Source of the DNA: Isotricha intestinalis
Taxonomy: Eukaryota; Ciliophora; Litostomatea; Vestibuliferida; Isotrichidae
Reading direction: 5' to 3'
Length of the DNA stretch: 33,366 bases
Assembly: GCA_023807065.1 (NCBI GenBank)
Contig: JAJJLU010003754.1
Location: 1 to 33,366, forward strand
Shown here: positions 8,558 to 17,948 of the stretch, one piece after another
How positions within the stretch are numbered: the first letter of the stretch is position 1
Layout: the number at the start of each line of letters is the position of its first letter
Translations under genes and position numbers: made by a program
Notes under the pieces: generated by a model
Seen by the model: the letters and a program-made list of their open reading frames with translations, nothing else
Told to the model about the DNA's origin: nothing
Database searches by the model: none

Positions 8558-10207
8558 TTATAAATATTCCTCAAAAATTAATTTTTTAAATTCTTCATAA
8601 TCAATTGGATTAGGATGTTCAATAAAGAATTTATTAATATCATCTTGAGAATCTTTAACAGGTAAATTTTGTTTATAACAAAGTCTCATAAAACTATATT
8701 TAGTTATAGTCTCAGGATCATCAAAAAAATCTTTTGGAGCAGGTTTAACTTCTCCATTAATATAAACAACTTCATTTTTTGGATTATCACATAAAGGTCT
8801 ATCACAAAAAAAATTAAAAAGATATTTTATTTTCTCTTCATCTTTTATTATATTTTTAATATCTTCAATATAAAAAAATGATAAAAAAGCAGCATATGAT
8901 ATTATTCCCCAATTTTTATATTTTAAACTTTTTGAAGAAGTATTTTTTGTTAATTTTTTATCATCACTATCTTCAACATTACTTTCTTCTTTTTTAAATA
9001 ATGTTTTTGCTTTATTTGAATTATTTATATCTATAAAACTAAATATTTTTCCTCCTTCTTCATCAATTAAATTTCTTCCTTTAAATTCTTCAAAAACTTC
9101 TCTTGATTTTAAATAACCTGAATAATTAAAATAATTATCAATTGCCATAAACATTTTTTTAAAATATTGTCTTTTTTCAAAAGGACTAAACCAAACATAT
9201 AAATAAACAAATGTTTTTTTTAATATACTAGATTCAACATATTTAGTAATTAATTTTAAAGTCTTTTCACTGAAAAATTCATCAACATATTTATCAATAG
9301 TATCATGATTAAAAAAATTTTTTTTCACAATATCAAAAACTTCATTTCTAATCGCAGAACCAGCATCAATTCTATTTTTATGATTTTTTTCAAGCATTTT
9401 TTTAATTAAATTAATGTCTTTATCTTCAACATCATTAAATCTTCCATTAACAAAGTCAATATTATCATTATTAATTTTTTTAATTAAATCATTAGTATTT
9501 TTCCCAATAAAAGGTAATTTCCCAAAGCAAAAAATATAATAAATAACACCAATACCCCAAATATCATTTTTATAAGAAGCTATACAATTCAAAGCTTCAG
9601 GAGCCATAAAATTTGGGCTTCCAGCAAAAGAATCTTCATTAATATTTTTTAAATTACATGATAATCCAAAATCAATTAATCTTACTTCATAATCACTTTC
9701 TAATAATATATTTTCTGGTTTAATATCTCTATGAACTATTCCTCTTCCATGAAGATAACATAATGCTGAAAGAATTTGATATATTATTAATCTAAAATCT
9801 TCTATTTTTATTTTATTTCTATTTTCTGTTATTGATTTATAAAAGGAATTATTATTACCAAAATATTCCATTAATATATTAAAGTTTGAAGGGGTTTCAA
9901 AAGTACAATAGTAATTTACTATATTTGGATGATCTAAATTTGATAATATTTCTATTTCACTTTTTATATGATTAAATTTTTGAGTTGTTAATGTTTCTTT
10001 TGATATTGTTTTTAAAGCATATTTTGCTTCTGAAAATGTTTTGTCATAATATAATTTTACTTGTCCATAAGCTCCTTTGTTTAGAATTTTTATAAAAGAA
10101 AATTTTTTACGAAAATCATAATGATATGCCATTGGGATTAAAAAATCAGGATCTTTTGTTTTTATTGTTTCTTTCACTTCTGGACTGTTACTACATAATG
10201 ATCCCAT
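8558..10207 (-). CDS. CDPK-like Ser/Thr protein kinase with degenerate EF-hand region
   Basis: The 549 residues begin MGSLCSN, a fitting N-myristoylation site (Gly2) with Cys5 for palmitoylation, so it is probably membrane-anchored. The CAMK-type kinase domain spans about 37-292: glycine loop GAYGQV (45-50), Lys66, HRDIKPEN (159-166), DFG (179-181), APE (202-204). All catalytic residues are present, so it should be active. The layout after the kinase follows a CDPK, but the EF-hand loops are broken. In the first (about 359-370, FNYSGYLKS) the first calcium ligand is Tyr; in the second (FIDINNSNKAK, about 391-401) the glycine and later ligands are lost. ISYAAFLSFFY near 436 keeps the shape of an EF-hand exit helix. 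Calcium control is therefore probably weak or absent. Confidence 0.88.
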   Translation of the reverse strand: MGSLCSNSPEVKETIKTKDPDFLIPMAYHYDFRKKFSFIKILNKGAYGQVKLYYDKTFSEAKYALKTISKETLTTQKFNHIKSEIEILSNLDHPNIVNYYCTFETPSNFNILMEYFGNNNSFYKSITENRNKIKIEDFRLIIYQILSALCYLHGRGIVHRDIKPENILLESDYEVRLIDFGLSCNLKNINEDSFAGSPNFMAPEALNCIASYKNDIWGIGVIYYIFCFGKLPFIGKNTNDLIKKINNDNIDFVNGRFNDVEDKDINLIKKMLEKNHKNRIDAGSAIRNEVFDIVKKNFFNHDTIDKYVDEFFSEKTLKLITKYVESSILKKTFVYLYVWFSPFEKRQYFKKMFMAIDNYFNYSGYLKSREVFEEFKGRNLIDEEGGKIFSFIDINNSNKAKTLFKKEESNVEDSDDKKLTKNTSSKSLKYKNWGIISYAAFLSFFYIEDIKNIIKDEEKIKYLFNFFCDRPLCDNPKNEVVYINGEVKPAPKDFFDDPETITKYSFMRLCYKQNLPVKDSQDDINKFFIEHPNPIDYEEFKKLIFEEYL

Positions 10208-10500
10208 TTTTGTTTTATTTTTTTTTATGTTTTAATTTTTTTTATTTTTTTTACATAATATGAAAAATATTTTTATATTTTTTTAATTGATATGAAAAAA
10301 TTTATATGGGATTAATTTAAAATATTTATTTCTTTTGACTTTTTCTATTTTATTTTATCTTTCTCCAATATATTTTATTTGAAAAATTTTTATTTCTAAA
10401 AGTGTTTTAACCAAATTATTTAATAATATTATAAATAATTATTTAAAATTCAAATTGTGAATATTATTGTTTATTTTTATTGAAATAATAAAATTAAAAA
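10208..10500. other. Divergent promoter region between kinase and Glu/Lys-rich gene
   Basis: This 293-bp AT-rich gap lies between a leftward and a rightward gene, so it should contain both promoters. Long T-runs lie next to the kinase start and A-rich sequence next to the start at 10501. No recognisable motif beyond that. Confidence 0.4.
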
Positions 10501-12051
10501 ATGTCAATAATAAAAAATATATGTTATAACCCAGATAACGGAAGATTAATATTATCGGATAGTGAAAATAATCATTATTTATGTGATTTATTTGGAAGAA
10601 AACACCCAGAATTTTTACCAGATATATCAGGATTTATAAATGGAAGACAAAGAAAACAATTATCCCCTTTAACATTTTCATCAACAGTATCACTCCCTTC
10701 TACTGAAAATTTCATTGAATATTATCCAACAATAAGAAGATTTGAAGGATATAGTAAATTTCCAAGACCTTTAGTTCCTCCTTTTGCAAACATTCCAAAT
10801 TATAATTTAAGTGATAAATGTAAATTAGAATTAATAAAACAGTTACATAAATATTTTTCTAATAATGATGCTAAAGAATTAATCAATAAAATAAATGAAA
10901 ATAAAGGTTTAAGTTATTTAACTTGTGATTTAACAGAATATGATTGTTCAAAAGAAGATTCTGATAAAATAATAAAGACAATAGATGAGACTTTTGAATT
11001 ATATAAAGCACAAAATAAGTATAAATTAAATACATTAAAGAATAATCCAGTCTTATTAGCTTTAAATAAATTTAAAGAAGTTTTATTAAGAAATAATAAT
11101 ATGAAAATAATAAATGGAAGATTATTAAAATTACCAAATCAAGAAATAATAGATAAATATAAATCAATTCATGGAAGAATACAAAATATTAATTTAAAAC
11201 ATTATAAAATTATTGGTAGAAAATATAATAAAACTACTAGAAATGAATTTCCTGATATTAATTCTATGACAAATTCTACTAATATTACTTTAGGAAAAAG
11301 AATTTTTAGAAAATTTGGTATTTATTCTTATGAAGAAGAAGAAAGAAAAAAAGAAGAAGAAATTAAAAGAAAAGAAGAAGAAGAAAAAAAAAGAGAAGAA
11401 GAAGAAAAATTAAAAGCTGAATTAGAACAAAAAAGATTAGAAGAAGAAGCTAAAAAAAAAGAAGAAGAAGAAAAAAATAAAAATGTTAATATTGAAGAAG
11501 AAAAAAAAGAAGAAGAAAATAATATAAAAGAATTAACAGAAAATTTAACAAAAAAAGAAGAAGAAAAAAAAGAAGAAGTAAAAAAAGAAGAAAAAGAAAC
11601 TTTAGAAGAAAAAATAAAAAAAGGAAATATTTCATTTATATCTTTAATGTCAATAAATGAGAAAAAATATAAAAAAGAAAATATAATAGAACCAATAAAA
11701 TCATTAGAATTAATAAATAAAAGAACAAAAACAGAAAATGAATTATTAAAAGGATATATTCAACCTCCATTTCTTCCACAAAAATTTTTCAGAAAAGGAA
11801 TTCCTAAAAGAATTAAAACTAATGGTGAATTAATGGATGAAAATTTAGAATTATTAAAAAAAACTAATCCTATTGCTTTTGCTGTACAAGATAAAAAAAT
11901 TGATGATGATTTAAGACAATTAAGAAGAAAAGTTATGATTAATAGAATTACTATTAAAAATATGGAAAAGCATTTTCAAATAAGTCAAAAATTAAAAAAT
12001 GAAAAAGAAGGAGAAAAGGATTTTAAAAAGGAAGTTGATTTGGAAAAATAA
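10501..12051 (+). CDS. Hypothetical protein with a conserved-looking N-terminus and a Glu/Lys-rich helix
   Basis: This 516-residue protein is not recognised. Residues 1-120 look folded and constrained: LILSDSENNHYLCDLFGRK, SSTVSLPST, YYPTIRRFEGYSKFPRPL and VPPFANIPNY contain unusual numbers of Pro, Gly and aromatic residues for this genome. Residues ~275-385 are an almost pure Glu/Lys/Arg stretch (repeats of EEEK and KKEEE), predicted as one long single or coiled helix and encoded by GAA/AAA runs at about 11,330-11,630. The C-terminal part returns to mixed sequence (GYIQPPFLPQKFFRKGIPKR) and ends in a charged helix. It has the look of an axonemal or cytoskeletal protein, but nothing in the sequence proves this. 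Confidence 0.75.
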   Translation: MSIIKNICYNPDNGRLILSDSENNHYLCDLFGRKHPEFLPDISGFINGRQRKQLSPLTFSSTVSLPSTENFIEYYPTIRRFEGYSKFPRPLVPPFANIPNYNLSDKCKLELIKQLHKYFSNNDAKELINKINENKGLSYLTCDLTEYDCSKEDSDKIIKTIDETFELYKAQNKYKLNTLKNNPVLLALNKFKEVLLRNNNMKIINGRLLKLPNQEIIDKYKSIHGRIQNINLKHYKIIGRKYNKTTRNEFPDINSMTNSTNITLGKRIFRKFGIYSYEEEERKKEEEIKRKEEEEKKREEEEKLKAELEQKRLEEEAKKKEEEEKNKNVNIEEEKKEEENNIKELTENLTKKEEEKKEEVKKEEKETLEEKIKKGNISFISLMSINEKKYKKENIIEPIKSLELINKRTKTENELLKGYIQPPFLPQKFFRKGIPKRIKTNGELMDENLELLKKTNPIAFAVQDKKIDDDLRQLRRKVMINRITIKNMEKHFQISQKLKNEKEGEKDFKKEVDLEK

Positions 12052-12397
12052 ATTTAATTTCTTAATTATTTTTTTGTTATGTTGTCTTTTTGTTTATTTT
12101 GTAAAAAATTTTTTGGTTTAAATTAATTAAATTTATTTTCTTTTATTTATTTATAAAATTTCAGATTATTTATTTTTTTTAATTTGTAATCTTTATTTTT
12201 TATTTATTCAATAAATTCAAATAAATAACATATCTTAAATGTTTTAGAATTTTAATTAATCTTAAAGAAACTATTTTAGTTAATAGAAATTAACTTAGCT
12301 TATATTTAAATATTATAATTAATTTTAATATGTTATTTTAAATAATAAAACGATTAAAATAAAAATTTTTAAAATATTAGAATTAAATTAAAAATAA
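12052..12397. other. Non-coding AT-rich gap (346 bp)
   Basis: This lies between two rightward genes. The left half is T-rich (3' end of the gene before) and the right half A-rich (before the start at 12398). No coding-like segment, RNA gene or repeat is seen. Confidence 0.4.
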
Positions 12398-14572
12398 ATG
12401 AAAAATCAAAATTTCATAATTCCACTATTTCTAACAATAACACTATTATTATCCCGAATAAAAACCTACACTCCAAAATCAAATAAACCAATTAAAGAAA
12501 TAGGAGGGTCTTTATTAGAAATAATATCAAATTCAGATGAAATTTATTATGAAGAACCAAAAGAAAAAAAAACCGAAATTGATAATTTAATATTAAAATC
12601 AGGAAAAGAAAATCAAATATTTTTAGAAACAAAAATAAAAAGTTCAAATTTTAATGATGATAAAATTATTCATAAACCATTTCCAGAAACAACAAAAAAA
12701 ATGAGAAAATTTGCTTTAATAACTTTATCAATATTTGGAACTGCTTTTTTATTAGTTAGATCATTATATAATACAGTAAAAAATTTAAATAAATTTTTTG
12801 CTAAAGGAGTTTTAAGTTTATCTAATCAAATGTTACTTCTTTTTATTTGCTTATCTATTTTAATTATTATTTATACTTATGGAGTATTTGATAAAATATT
12901 AATTAATTGGGAATATATAATAGCAACTATTGCAATTTTTATATTATCTTGGATAATATTTAATTTTATTCTAATTATTTTTTCTTTAAGTGCAATTAGA
13001 AAATGGAAAGAAATTGAAAAATGTGATTTATCTTTTGAAGATTTAAAAAAAAAAATACAAAATAATGAAAATAAATATATTCCAATATTTGAATTTATAT
13101 TATTAAAAAGATATTTTTTTGTTCCTTTGTTTCCAGTAATGAAATCATCATCATTTAGAGAAGATATGGAATTTTCAATTTATTTAGAAGAATGTTTATT
13201 AAGTAATTTAAGAAAGTTTTTTAAATTATCTTGGACAAGTTGGGTAATAACAGTAATAACAGTAATGTTTTGGAATGTTTTTATTTTAAATATGAGCATT
13301 AAAAATGTTACAATTTTTTTAATGTTAATTCCAATATTAGGTTTAGTTATTACTTACTTAATATATATTTATATTCAAAGTATTTATCATAAAGTTGTTG
13401 TTCCAATTACAAAAGAAAATATTAGTGAGCATAAATATTATAAATTTAATTCTAGTGAAATTATGGAATATTTAACTTGTCCTCAATATTTAAAAGAACT
13501 AATACTTAATGAAGATAAAATGGAAAAAATGAAAAAACCAAATTATGATTTTCATCAACATGTACATCAAAGACCTACAAATTTCTATGAAAATTTAATT
13601 ATTTTTGGTCATACAGGATTTTACTTTTTATTAAATTTAATTCAATGTATTTGTGTATTATTTGTTTGTTGGGGAATATCATTATATGTTCAATTTAGAG
13701 AAGATATGACTGATAAATTTGGTAAAATTGCTTATTTATTTATTATTTTGTGTAGTTTAATATATTTAGTATCACAAGAATATTTAACTACTATAACACT
13801 TAAATGGTTTACAGTTATTGATTCTATTGAAATGAATAGAAACAATAAATGCATTCAAAAAATGATTAATAAACATTTAAAAAAAAGTGGTGAAATTGCA
13901 AACAAAATATATACTAATTTTAAAAAAATATATTTTGATATTAAAACAAATGGAAATGCTTTAGGAGAAGAAAATTCAAAAATAATAAATGATTCACTTA
14001 GTGAAAATGAAAATTTAATAAGTACAAAACCTAAAAATAAAAATCATAATATTAATAATAATAATAATGATAATGATGAATTTAAATTAATTTATCCTAA
14101 CTTAGAAAACTTCTTAACTTTAAGTTTTAATAGATTTCAAAAAATGAGAAATAACTCAATTGATGTTAGATATGAATTAAGACCTTTCCTTAGAAGTTGT
14201 GGTAATGTTCTTTCAAATGATGAAATTGTTTTTATGTTACATTTAATGGAAGATAAGAAAAAATATCAAGGAACATTAAATTTAGAACAATTAAAGTATA
14301 TTTGTGGAGCCACATTATTTTTTAGACAAAAAAAACCTCAAGATATTATTAAATTTGTTTTTGATAACTATTATAATCAAAATTCTAAAGTTTTTAAAGA
14401 TATTTATCTTGAATGGGGTAATATTGAATTATTTCTTAATGAAAATTCTGATTATTTTAGTAAAGAAGAAATTAATTTTATGAAAAATATATGTGAATAT
14501 ATTGGAGACACTTTTTCACTTGATGGTTTTATTATGGGAATTCTTGCTCCTAGACAATATTATGCTTATTAA
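12398..14572 (+). CDS. Multi-pass membrane protein, probably MLO-like, with an extra C-terminal helical (EF-hand-like) region
   Basis: These 724 residues start with a likely signal peptide (MKNQNFIIPLFLTITLLLS). About seven membrane segments follow, near residues 107, 145, 178, 283, 308, 400 and 445. Several points match the plant MLO family: RKWKEIEKC right after the third segment (MLO: R-K-W-K-x-W-E), a conserved stretch before segment 4 (SIYLEECLLSNLRKFFKLSW; MLO: ...R-S-L-E-D-D-F...S-P-x-W), PILG with the segment after it, and RPTNFYENLIIFGHTGFYFL (MLO: R-P...L-F.Q-N-x-F). Plant MLO proteins are calmodulin-binding and have been described as calcium channels. Here, after an Asn-rich linker (about 545-560), a folded region of ~150 residues (RYELRPFLRSCGNVLSNDEI, FSLDGFIMGIL) looks like degenerate EF-hands. 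The assignment is moderate. Confidence 0.55.
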   Translation: MKNQNFIIPLFLTITLLLSRIKTYTPKSNKPIKEIGGSLLEIISNSDEIYYEEPKEKKTEIDNLILKSGKENQIFLETKIKSSNFNDDKIIHKPFPETTKKMRKFALITLSIFGTAFLLVRSLYNTVKNLNKFFAKGVLSLSNQMLLLFICLSILIIIYTYGVFDKILINWEYIIATIAIFILSWIIFNFILIIFSLSAIRKWKEIEKCDLSFEDLKKKIQNNENKYIPIFEFILLKRYFFVPLFPVMKSSSFREDMEFSIYLEECLLSNLRKFFKLSWTSWVITVITVMFWNVFILNMSIKNVTIFLMLIPILGLVITYLIYIYIQSIYHKVVVPITKENISEHKYYKFNSSEIMEYLTCPQYLKELILNEDKMEKMKKPNYDFHQHVHQRPTNFYENLIIFGHTGFYFLLNLIQCICVLFVCWGISLYVQFREDMTDKFGKIAYLFIILCSLIYLVSQEYLTTITLKWFTVIDSIEMNRNNKCIQKMINKHLKKSGEIANKIYTNFKKIYFDIKTNGNALGEENSKIINDSLSENENLISTKPKNKNHNINNNNNDNDEFKLIYPNLENFLTLSFNRFQKMRNNSIDVRYELRPFLRSCGNVLSNDEIVFMLHLMEDKKKYQGTLNLEQLKYICGATLFFRQKKPQDIIKFVFDNYYNQNSKVFKDIYLEWGNIELFLNENSDYFSKEEINFMKNICEYIGDTFSLDGFIMGILAPRQYYAY

Positions 14573-14772
14573 AATAAAATATTTTAAAAATAAATTATTT
14601 TTCATAAACCTCAAAAAACTAAAATTAAAATTCATATATTCAATAAAGAAATGTATATTTATTTTAAAATATATAAATTGAATTAATAAATATTTTAAAT
14701 AAGAAAAATCAAAATTTTATTAATTATTATCAAAATTTCAAATTTAAATTAATTTTTTTTTTTGAATTAAAC
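14573..14772. other. Non-coding AT-rich gap (200 bp) before a decayed gene
   Basis: Only A/T runs lie between the end of the MLO-like gene and the first coding-like segment of the remnant at 14773. No feature is seen. Confidence 0.35.
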
Positions 14773-15295
14773 TTATCAAATTATGATCTAAATATCCATA
14801 TTTAAAGAACTGAAAAAAACCAATTAAAAAGAATTATTAACCAAAATTATCTCGTTAGATACTCATGTAAATTTGATTTCATCCCTAATTAATTACAAGA
14901 ATATTCAAAAAAAGGAATAATAGATTTTTCGAAACTAAAAAATACTTTAAAAGGAATAAACTCAGATTTGGGAGTAGAAAAAATTGAAACAGAAGAAAAA
15001 AATTGAATGAAAACAAAAGAAAATTTATTTTTATTTTTCCAAAACCTAATCCAAATTGTTATTATGCCATATGATATATTGATAAATATGGGAATTCAGA
15101 TTTATTATACTTTGGAATTATATTTTTTATGATCTTCTTTGTATTAAGGCGAAGGAGGATTTATTTGTGGTCTAAAAGGTTTTTTTCATATGTAAATGTG
15201 ATTTAGAAGAATTTCAAAATCATGTTAAAAAAATTATTGAAGTGAAACCTTGTGATATGAGTGAATGGGTGAAAAAAATTAATATGAAAGAATGA
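14773..15295 (+). pseudogene. Decayed gene of ~170 codons with stops and frameshifts, product unrecognised
   Basis: Three + strand frames can be chained into one protein-like reading. Frame 1: RTEKNQLKRIINQNYLVRY, CKFDFIPN, KKGIIDFSKLKNTLKGI, with in-frame TAA at 14803-14805 and 14890-14892. A shift near 15,000 leads to FPKPNPNCYYAI, TGA at 15072-15074, then YIDKYGNSDLLYFGII. A shift in the T-run near 15,123 leads to YDLLCIKAKEDLFVV, TAA at 15173-15175, then FICKCDLEEFQNHVKKII and CDMSEWVKKINMKE ending at TGA 15293-15295. Cys, Asp, Gly, Pro and Trp are far above chance for such AT-rich DNA. The layout FYDLL...KA...LF faintly recalls a DENN-type domain, too weak to assign. Confidence 0.55.
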
Positions 15296-15536
15296 TGAAT
15301 GAAGGAAAAGAAGTATATTTTATTTTTTAAATCTAGAAAATTATTTATATAAAAAATCAAATATTTATATAATTTTTAAATGTATATTATCCTTTTTATA
15401 GTTAATAATTCCATTCATTAAAACTATTTTATTTATCTATAATAAGAAAAAAAAAGATTAATTCCGTTTTTCTCATTTTTTGAGTAAATTTACTTTAAAT
15501 TTTAAACATAAAAAAAAATAAATATATTATAAAAAA
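15296..15536. other. Spacer upstream of the CEP19 gene
   Basis: These 241 AT-rich bases have a pure A-run (with one T) just before the CEP19 start. They presumably hold the CEP19 promoter; no motif is recognised. Confidence 0.35.
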
Positions 15537-16067
15537 ATGGCATCAACCAAAGTCGAAAATCCACAAAATCAATTAAATCCATTAGATTATATTCCAAGGA
15601 GATTTGGATTAGCATATAATCCCCCTCAAATCGTAGTAGAATATCAAAAGCCTTCATCAGGAAAATTATATCATCACAAAATAAAATTATTAAAATTATC
15701 TCCTAAATCAAAAATTTCTGAAATAATAGAAGAAATATATAAAAATCACAATATTTATTTGAATCATAATAAAGTTAGTAAAGCTCAAATAATTCAATTA
15801 GTGGAAAAATTAAGAGAAAAATATATTTCAAATAATAATAAAGATGAAAATACAAATAAAACAAATTCTTTAAAATATGATATTGGAACAAATGATAATT
15901 TTAATGGTTTAACAACTGAAGAATTAAATGCTAAAAAGGCATATATGGATAAATTTTATGATAAACACAATATTAAAGTAGGAGATAAAAATTTTCAATA
16001 TGATATAAGAAAAGATTTTGAAAATAACGGAAATGCAGAATGGGATGAAGAAGACGAAGAAATATAA
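15537..16067 (+). CDS. CEP19: CEP19, basal body/centriole protein
   Basis: The 176 residues match the family length (human about 163). Three family blocks are present in order: RRFGLAYNPPQIVVEYQ at 21-37 (human pattern: G-I-R-F-Q-P-P-A-I-I-L-I-Y), a helical middle, and a C-terminal block LTTEELNAKKAYMDKFYDKH followed by GDKNFQYDI (human pattern: K-L...E-L-A-K-R-K...M-D...F-E-K-N...F-V-Y-D-I), then an acidic tail. CEP19 sits at the distal end of the mother centriole or basal body with CEP350/FOP and brings the GTPase RABL2 there to start intraflagellar transport. Its presence says the eukaryote builds cilia. The gene is single-exon, with an A-rich start context. Confidence 0.85.
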   Translation: MASTKVENPQNQLNPLDYIPRRFGLAYNPPQIVVEYQKPSSGKLYHHKIKLLKLSPKSKISEIIEEIYKNHNIYLNHNKVSKAQIIQLVEKLREKYISNNNKDENTNKTNSLKYDIGTNDNFNGLTTEELNAKKAYMDKFYDKHNIKVGDKNFQYDIRKDFENNGNAEWDEEDEEI

Positions 16068-16185
16068 ATAATATTACTTTTTATTCTTATATTTTTAATT
16101 GTTATAATCTTTTTTATTTATTAATTCAAAATAAATAAATTAAACAATAAAAATAATAAAATAAAAAAAAATCTTTAATTAATAT

Positions 16186-17712
16186 ATGGGAGGAAAAAAC
16201 ACAAAAGAAGAAAAAAACGAAGAATTAAAGCAAATAGGTAGGAAAGCAAATGAGCATCCAATAGACATAGATAATAACACAATAAAATTAACAAATGATG
16301 TAATAGTTGGACATTTAAAAAATAAACCAGATGAAGATTATAAAAAAGTAAAATTCTTAGGAGAAGGCTCTTTTGCTGCAGTGTATAGTGTAGAAAATAG
16401 AATTACAGGTGAAGTAAGAGCAATGAAAATAATAAATAAAAACCCAAATTGTTCAATTGATGATGATAAAGAAATTTTTAATGAAATAAATATATTAAGA
16501 ACTATGGATCATCCAAATATATTAAAAATATTTGAATTTTATTCAAATAAAGAAAGTTATTCAATTGTTACTGAATTATGCTCTGGAGGAGAATTATTTC
16601 AAGAAATAATAGATAAAGGACCATTTAATGAAAAATATTGTTCTTATGTTATGTATCAAATATTTTCAGCAATAAATTATTGCCATAAAATGCATATATT
16701 ACATAGAGATTTAAAGCCAGAAAATATATTAATAGCAAAAAGAGATAAAAATGGTTTTCCCTTTGTTAAAATATGTGATTTTGGAACATCAAAAATGTTT
16801 GAAAAAGGAACAGTACAAAGAAAATTAGTAGGATCATCATATTATATAGCTCCAGAAGTTTTAAAAAAACATTATGATGAAAAATGTGATATATGGTCAT
16901 GTGGAGTAATATTATATATATTATTAAGTGCAAGACCACCATTTGGAGGTGAAACAGATTCAGAAATAATGGAAAGAGTATCAAAAGGGAAATATGATTT
17001 AAAATCTCCGCCTTTCGATAACATAAGTTCTGAAGCTAAAGATTTAATTAAATGCTGTATGACTATGGATGTTAATACTAGAATATCTGCTGAAAATGCT
17101 TTAAAACATCCTTGGTTAATGAATAATAAAGCTAAAGAAATGTTTAATCAAATTAAAAATAGTGATACAATAAAAAAATTAGTTGATAATTTAAAAAATT
17201 ATCATAGTACTTCTGTTATTCAAGAAACTGCTCTTGCTTATTTAGTTCATAATTTTCCTCAAACTTCTGATGTTATTAATGCTTGTAAATTATTTAATAT
17301 GATTGATTTAAATGGAGATGGTAAAATTACTCAAAGTGAATTATATGATGGATTAAGTAAAATGATGAAAAGTGATACTTTGAAAACTGATGTTGAAATT
17401 ATTTTTAAAAATATTGATATGGATGATAATAAGTATATTGAATATGAAGAATTTGTTAGAGCTGCTATTAATAAAGAAAAATTTTTAAGTGAAAATGTTT
17501 TGAGATTTGCTTTTAGATATTTTGATAAAGATGGAAGTGGAGAAATCACTTTTGATGAAATTGAAGCTGTTTTTAAACAAAGTATTACTAATAAAAGTAA
17601 AGTTCATGAAAATTTAAAAAAAATTATTTCTGAAGTTGATTTAAATGGAGATGGTATTATTAGCTTTGAAGAATTTGCTATTGTTATGAGAAAAATGCTT
17701 AAGAAAAATTAG
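16186..17712 (+). CDS. Calcium-dependent protein kinase (CDPK) with four EF-hands
   Basis: The 508 residues show the canonical CDPK layout. The start MGGKNTKEE carries a myristoylatable Gly2. The kinase domain is about 52-311: GEGSFAAV (59-66), Lys81, HRDLKPEN (173-180), DFG (198-200), APE (222-224). An autoinhibitory/junction segment follows (about 312-360). The four EF-hand loops are at 374-385 (DLNGDGKITQSE), 411-422 (DMDDNKYIEYEE; Lys at the usual Gly position), 447-458 (DKDGSGEITFDE) and 485-496 (DLNGDGIISFEE), all with complete acidic ligands. Calcium should activate it directly. CDPKs occur in plants, green algae, apicomplexans and ciliates but not in animals or fungi, a strong clue to the host. 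The stop is TAG. Confidence 0.96.
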   Translation: MGGKNTKEEKNEELKQIGRKANEHPIDIDNNTIKLTNDVIVGHLKNKPDEDYKKVKFLGEGSFAAVYSVENRITGEVRAMKIINKNPNCSIDDDKEIFNEINILRTMDHPNILKIFEFYSNKESYSIVTELCSGGELFQEIIDKGPFNEKYCSYVMYQIFSAINYCHKMHILHRDLKPENILIAKRDKNGFPFVKICDFGTSKMFEKGTVQRKLVGSSYYIAPEVLKKHYDEKCDIWSCGVILYILLSARPPFGGETDSEIMERVSKGKYDLKSPPFDNISSEAKDLIKCCMTMDVNTRISAENALKHPWLMNNKAKEMFNQIKNSDTIKKLVDNLKNYHSTSVIQETALAYLVHNFPQTSDVINACKLFNMIDLNGDGKITQSELYDGLSKMMKSDTLKTDVEIIFKNIDMDDNKYIEYEEFVRAAINKEKFLSENVLRFAFRYFDKDGSGEITFDEIEAVFKQSITNKSKVHENLKKIISEVDLNGDGIISFEEFAIVMRKMLKKN

Positions 17713-17948
17713 ATTTTTTAAATAATTTTAACTTGATATTAAAAATTAGATTCAATGCTTTTTTTTTTTGGCTTAATATTTTATTTTTTGTAACTTATAT
17801 AAATTTATATTAAATATTTACAAAATAAATAAAATTTTCATAAATTGATATATTAACTAATCTAATCTATTTATTATAATTCAATAAAATAAAAAGAAAA
17901 TTTCTGATTTTAATGTTAAAATCTTTGATTAAATATATATTATTTTAT

